DNA of 43,737 bases from Bacteroidota bacterium. GTDB taxonomy: Bacteria > Bacteroidota > Bacteroidia > Flavobacteriales > Weeksellaceae. Below are positions 40,871-43,737 of the stretch, in pieces; positions within the stretch are counted from its first letter, which is position 1; every line of letters starts with the position of its first letter. The notes under the pieces are model-generated. The model saw nothing but the letters and a program-made list of their open reading frames with translations, made no database searches and was not told the DNA's origin. The position numbers were made by a program, and so were the translations under genes. The stretch lies in the NCBI GenBank assembly GCA_023411265.1, contig JAEYOX010000002.1, positions 1 to 43,737 of the forward strand, read 5' to 3'.

Positions 40871-41941
40871 TTACTTGAGTGTATTGATGTTGTTCAGATC
40901 TTCGAATGCCTGTACAAGTCTGGTGCTGAAAGTTTCTTCACCTTTTCTGAGCCAGACTCTCGGGTCATAAAATTTCTTGTTCGGTTTATCATCGCCATCA
41001 GGATTCCCGATCTGGGTTTTCAGATATTCTCCTTTTTCCACCATATAATCGCGGATTCCTTCCGTATAGGCAAACTGTAAATCAGTATCGATATTCATTT
41101 TAATAACACCATAATCAATTGCTTCGCGGATTTCCTCCAGTGAAGAACCGGATCCTCCGTGGAATACAAAGTTGATTGGCTTTTCGCCGGTTCCGAATTT
41201 TTCTTGAACAAATTTCTGTGAATTATTAAGGATGCTAGGAGTCAGTTTCACATTTCCAGGCTTATAAACACCGTGTACATTTCCAAAAGCCGCTGCTACC
41301 GTGAAATGTGGGGAAATGGCTTTCAGTCTTTCATAAGCGTAGGCAACTTCATCGGGCTGCGTGTAGAGTTTTGAAGAATCAACTCCGGTATTGTCCACAC
41401 CGTCTTCCTCTCCGCCCGTTACACCAAGTTCTATTTCCAGAGTCATCTGCATTTTGGCCATTCTTTCAAAATATTTGCAGGAAATGTCCATATTCTCTTC
41501 AATGCTTTCTTCGGAAAGATCCAGCATATGAGAAGAATAGAGAGATTTTCCTGTTTGTCTGAAAAATTCTTCGTTGGCATCCATTAATCCGTCAATCCAA
41601 GGAAGAAGTTTTTTGGCACAATGGTCAGTGTGAAGAATTACTGTGGCTCCGTACGCTTCTGCCAGTGTATGAATATGTTTTGCACCGGCAATTCCGCCCA
41701 GAATGGCAGATTTTTGTCCATCTCCGCTCAGACCTTTTCCGGCGTTGAATGCGGCACCGCCATTGGAAAACTGAATAATAACAGGTGAGTTCAGTTTAGC
41801 TGCCGTTTCCATCGTGGCATTCACGTTGCTGGAGCCAATGACATTCACCGCAGGAAGCGCGAATTTATTTTCTTTAGCATACTGAAAAATGTCGGAAACC
41901 ATTTGTCCTGTGGCAACACCTGCCGGAAACATTCTGCTCAT
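40871..41941 (-). CDS. fbaA: Class II fructose-bisphosphate aldolase
   Basis: 356 residues, the length of the class IIA enzyme. It cleaves fructose 1,6-bisphosphate to two triose phosphates using zinc. Asp106 (catalytic) and His107 (zinc ligand) lie in VILHTDHCAKKLLPW, with further zinc-site and phosphate-binding patterns in TLEIELGVTGGEEDGVDN, and FVFHGGSGSS. It precedes accD with a 113-base gap that contains an accD promoter, so the two are probably separate. A near-consensus box (TAACTTTA, 41996-41989) may be its promoter. Confidence 0.96.
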   Translation of the reverse strand: MSRMFPAGVATGQMVSDIFQYAKENKFALPAVNVIGSSNVNATMETAAKLNSPVIIQFSNGGAAFNAGKGLSGDGQKSAILGGIAGAKHIHTLAEAYGATVILHTDHCAKKLLPWIDGLMDANEEFFRQTGKSLYSSHMLDLSEESIEENMDISCKYFERMAKMQMTLEIELGVTGGEEDGVDNTGVDSSKLYTQPDEVAYAYERLKAISPHFTVAAAFGNVHGVYKPGNVKLTPSILNNSQKFVQEKFGTGEKPINFVFHGGSGSSLEEIREAIDYGVIKMNIDTDLQFAYTEGIRDYMVEKGEYLKTQIGNPDGDDKPNKKFYDPRVWLRKGEETFSTRLVQAFEDLNNINTLK

Positions 41942-42011
41942 AATTTTTTACTTTTAATGTTGAAATTTTTGGGTTATTAAATAATTCGTAAAGTTAATGA
42001 ATTTTAAAGTA

Positions 42012-42872
42012 TCAGTTTCTTTTATCTTGTCCCCAAAGCAGTTTTTGGCGAATGGTTTCATAAAAACTGAGGTGGTCGGGCTGAATTAGCAAAATTTTAA
42101 AAGGCGCTTTTCTGATCACCAGTTCGGTTTCGGTATCTACATGTACCAAACGCGAATCCAGCGAAAGTGAAAACTGCGATACCCGGCTTTTTACCCGCAG
42201 CCGGAATTCTGAATGATCATTGACTATGAGCGGCCGTACGTTCAGATTGTGGGGTGCAATTGGCGTGATCACAAAGTTTTCATTTTCGGGTGAAATGATG
42301 GGCCCGCCGCAACTCAGGGAATAAGCTGTAGAACCTGTAGGCGTGGAAATAATGACCCCGTCTCCCCAGAAAACGTTCAAAAATTCATCATTAATATAAC
42401 TGTCCACCGTGATCATAGAGGTGGTTTCCTTTCTGGAAATGGTAATATCATTGAGAGCGAAAGGAAAAAAAGAAGGTATTTGCGGAGAAACGATTTCGAT
42501 GACTGATCTTTTAGAAATTTTGTAATTTCCTTTCAGCAGACTGTCGAGTTCCAAAAAAATCTGTTCTTTGGTAAAGCTGGCGAGGAAACCCAATCTTCCG
42601 GTATTAACACCGACAATCGGAATTTCTGAGTCCTGAATAAATAAAAGTGAAGTGACCAGAGTGCCGTCGCCACCAAAAGTAAAAAAAAGTTCTACTTCCT
42701 TTCTCAGTAAATCCTCTTTGGAAGAAAAGGTTTCCATATCTTTTGAAAACTGTGCTGCAATCTCTGCGTGCAAAACCGGAACTACTTTTCGCTGATCCAG
42801 TTCAGAAATGAATTTACTGAGATAAAAATACGTAGCCAGATCATTTTTCTGGGTGTAGATTGCAACTTTCAT
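42012..42872 (-). CDS. nadK: NAD kinase
   Basis: 286 residues. It phosphorylates NAD to NADP. The GGDGT motif is at 67-71, followed by NTGRLGFLASF, the NDITI region, and GDGVIISTPTGSTAYSLSCGGPI, all diagnostic. It is three bases behind a CBS-domain gene, so expression and perhaps regulation are linked. The length is normal. Confidence 0.96.
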   Translation of the reverse strand: MKVAIYTQKNDLATYFYLSKFISELDQRKVVPVLHAEIAAQFSKDMETFSSKEDLLRKEVELFFTFGGDGTLVTSLLFIQDSEIPIVGVNTGRLGFLASFTKEQIFLELDSLLKGNYKISKRSVIEIVSPQIPSFFPFALNDITISRKETTSMITVDSYINDEFLNVFWGDGVIISTPTGSTAYSLSCGGPIISPENENFVITPIAPHNLNVRPLIVNDHSEFRLRVKSRVSQFSLSLDSRLVHVDTETELVIRKAPFKILLIQPDHLSFYETIRQKLLWGQDKRN

Positions 42873-42875
42873 TTT

Positions 42876-43529
42876 TTAAAATTCAAGATATTTTTGAAAA
42901 AAACCAAAACGGTCTTTCAGCAAGTCTTCCTTTTCGTCACTATAATGCTTTTGTACCACATTGTAGCCATACCTTTCAAAAGTTTCATCCACAGAACTCA
43001 GAGTTTCCCCACTTATTTTCATGGTGATCCAGAAATTATCTTCATGAATGGCACTCACATAACAACCGTAGATTTTTGCATTATTCTCTTCTACTATTTT
43101 CGCAATTTCTGTGAAAGAGTAGTGTTTGGAAGTCGTTTGAACCGTCAGTATCGCACCATTTTCAGAGAAAAGAGGATATTTAGAGAATTCATTAAAAATA
43201 TCGTCGCAGGAAATGTATCCCAGGTATTTCTCGGTTTTTCCGATAACAGGAACAACATTGGTATTGAAAATATGAAAAAGTTTAACCGTATCCAAAATAC
43301 TGCCGTCTTCCACGATGGCAAATTTATCGTAATGGAGTTCCAGCGTGCCCAGGCTGCCTTCCGGGCTTTCTTCCAAAAAACTCTGGCTTAGCGCCCCACA
43401 GTATATTCCTTTCTTTTTTATGAAAATATGAGAATATCCAAATTCTTTAGCCATCTCCGAAGCTTCTTCTATGGAATCTGAAGTACTGAAAGCTGGATAA
43501 TCCTTCGAAACATAGTCTTTAATAAACAT
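42876..43529 (-). CDS. CBS-domain protein
   Basis: 217 residues without membrane segments. Residues 1-125 form a CBS-domain pair (DSIEEASEMAKEFGYSHIFI, then GSILDTVKLFHIFNTNVVPV and YLGYISCDDIF), which usually binds adenine nucleotides. Residues about 140-217 look like a small ACT-like alpha-beta domain (FTEIAKIVEENNAKIYGCYVS). It sits three bases upstream of nadK, so an adenylate- or NAD-responsive control of NAD kinase is an attractive inference, but nothing in the sequence proves it. Confidence 0.88.
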   Translation of the reverse strand: MFIKDYVSKDYPAFSTSDSIEEASEMAKEFGYSHIFIKKKGIYCGALSQSFLEESPEGSLGTLELHYDKFAIVEDGSILDTVKLFHIFNTNVVPVIGKTEKYLGYISCDDIFNEFSKYPLFSENGAILTVQTTSKHYSFTEIAKIVEENNAKIYGCYVSAIHEDNFWITMKISGETLSSVDETFERYGYNVVQKHYSDEKEDLLKDRFGFFQKYLEF

Positions 43530-43572
43530 TAGGCTAAAATACGAAAAATTACAGAAAGGACATTTTGGAATA

Positions 43573-43588
43573 CGGTAAAATATTACCG
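43573..43588. repeat. Inverted repeat CGGTAA-N4-TTACCG
   Basis: Perfect six-base arms (43573-43578 and 43583-43588) around AATA, between the end of the RNA methyltransferase gene and the start of the CBS-nadK operon. There is no T-run beside it on either strand, so it looks more like a regulator site than a terminator. Confidence 0.45.
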
Positions 43589-43623
43589 CAGCCTTATGAT
43601 TTTCGCCAATAACTGGTCCGGGC

Positions 43624-43737
43624 TTATTTTAGCTTTTTGAAAAACTCCCACATCGCAATTCCTGCACATACTGAAACATTGAGGGAATGTTTGGTTCCCA
43701 ACTGAGGAATTTCAAGGAAAGCATCATAACTGCCGAA
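43624..43737 (-). CDS. TrmH/SpoU-family RNA 2'-O-methyltransferase, C-terminal end (partial)
   Basis: The last 37 codons and stop of a - strand gene that enters from beyond the right edge. The residues IPQLGTKHSLNVSVCAGI contain the family's knot motif 3 (SLNVSVxxGI), which binds S-adenosylmethionine. Members methylate ribose 2'-OH in tRNA or rRNA; which RNA cannot be told from this fragment. Confidence 0.88.
   Translation of the reverse strand, partial: FGSYDAFLEIPQLGTKHSLNVSVCAGIAMWEFFKKLK

Noticed and set aside
42768..43391. A 207-codon + strand open frame across nadK and the CBS gene
   Set aside because: It is antisense to diagnostic NAD kinase and CBS sequence, and rich in Phe/Arg with no motif.
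1..43737. tRNA, rRNA, CRISPR, insertion sequence or prophage features
   Set aside because: I looked for cloverleaf-like segments, spaced identical repeats, transposase motifs and terminal inverted repeats and saw none. A covariance-model search could still find small RNAs that I cannot recognise by eye.

Overview
The window reads as chromosomal core sequence from a low-GC member of the Bacteroidota, class Flavobacteriia, most likely the Weeksellaceae (Chryseobacterium/Kaistella-like). The support is combined: TAnnTTTG-type -7 promoter boxes, alternative complex III genes, a type III glutamine synthetase, a SUF operon, an exosortase F pair, Bacteroidota families (DUF3341, DUF3078, DUF5689, DUF6702, DUF6909, DUF6973, recognised from memory) and a TonB-dependent receptor. 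I assigned this by pattern recognition, without a database search. Gene density is high, every interior gene looks intact, and I see no tRNA, rRNA, CRISPR array, insertion sequence or prophage.

Layout, left to right. 1-2954: end of the alternative complex III operon (actC partial, actD, actE, actF), closed by a terminator. 3013-10665: mostly + strand genes, namely a secreted protein of unknown role, a lipoprotein followed by apt, a TPR membrane protein with ribH, an LtaS-type membrane sulfatase-fold enzyme, a neutral zinc metallopeptidase and a 2H phosphoesterase. 10706-14917: a Bacteroidota-specific protein with a nucleoside-phosphorylase-like C-terminus, divergent from glutamine synthetase III. 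14918-15298 is a 381-base gap with several repeats and hairpins. 15299-19061: NlpC/P60 lipoprotein, tadA, coaX and an M1 metallopeptidase. 19235-23235: sufABCD. 23365-28090: DUF3078 protein, rhomboid protease, dprA and NADP-glutamate dehydrogenase.

28167-33902 holds a divergent locus: a secreted endonuclease/exonuclease/phosphatase-fold enzyme opposite a TonB-dependent receptor and a DUF5689 lipoprotein, a plausible system for digesting and importing an extracellular phosphoester or nucleic acid. 34133-37590 (- strand) includes a compact operon of an AmgK-like sugar kinase, a free-standing RapZ C-terminal domain, a MurU-like nucleotidyltransferase and a LOG-family protein, a plausible cell-wall-sugar salvage module with a built-in amino-sugar sensor. 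Divergent from it are exosortase XrtF, its associated membrane protein and a WG-repeat protein. 39345-43737 (- strand) carries a DUF6973 protein, accD, fbaA, a CBS-domain protein with nadK, and the last 37 codons of a TrmH/SpoU RNA methyltransferase.

The most interesting leads are the two gene modules above, the phosphorylase-like DUF6909 protein, the orphan exosortase with an apparently leaderless promoter, and two places where an intrinsic terminator runs directly into the start codon of the next gene.
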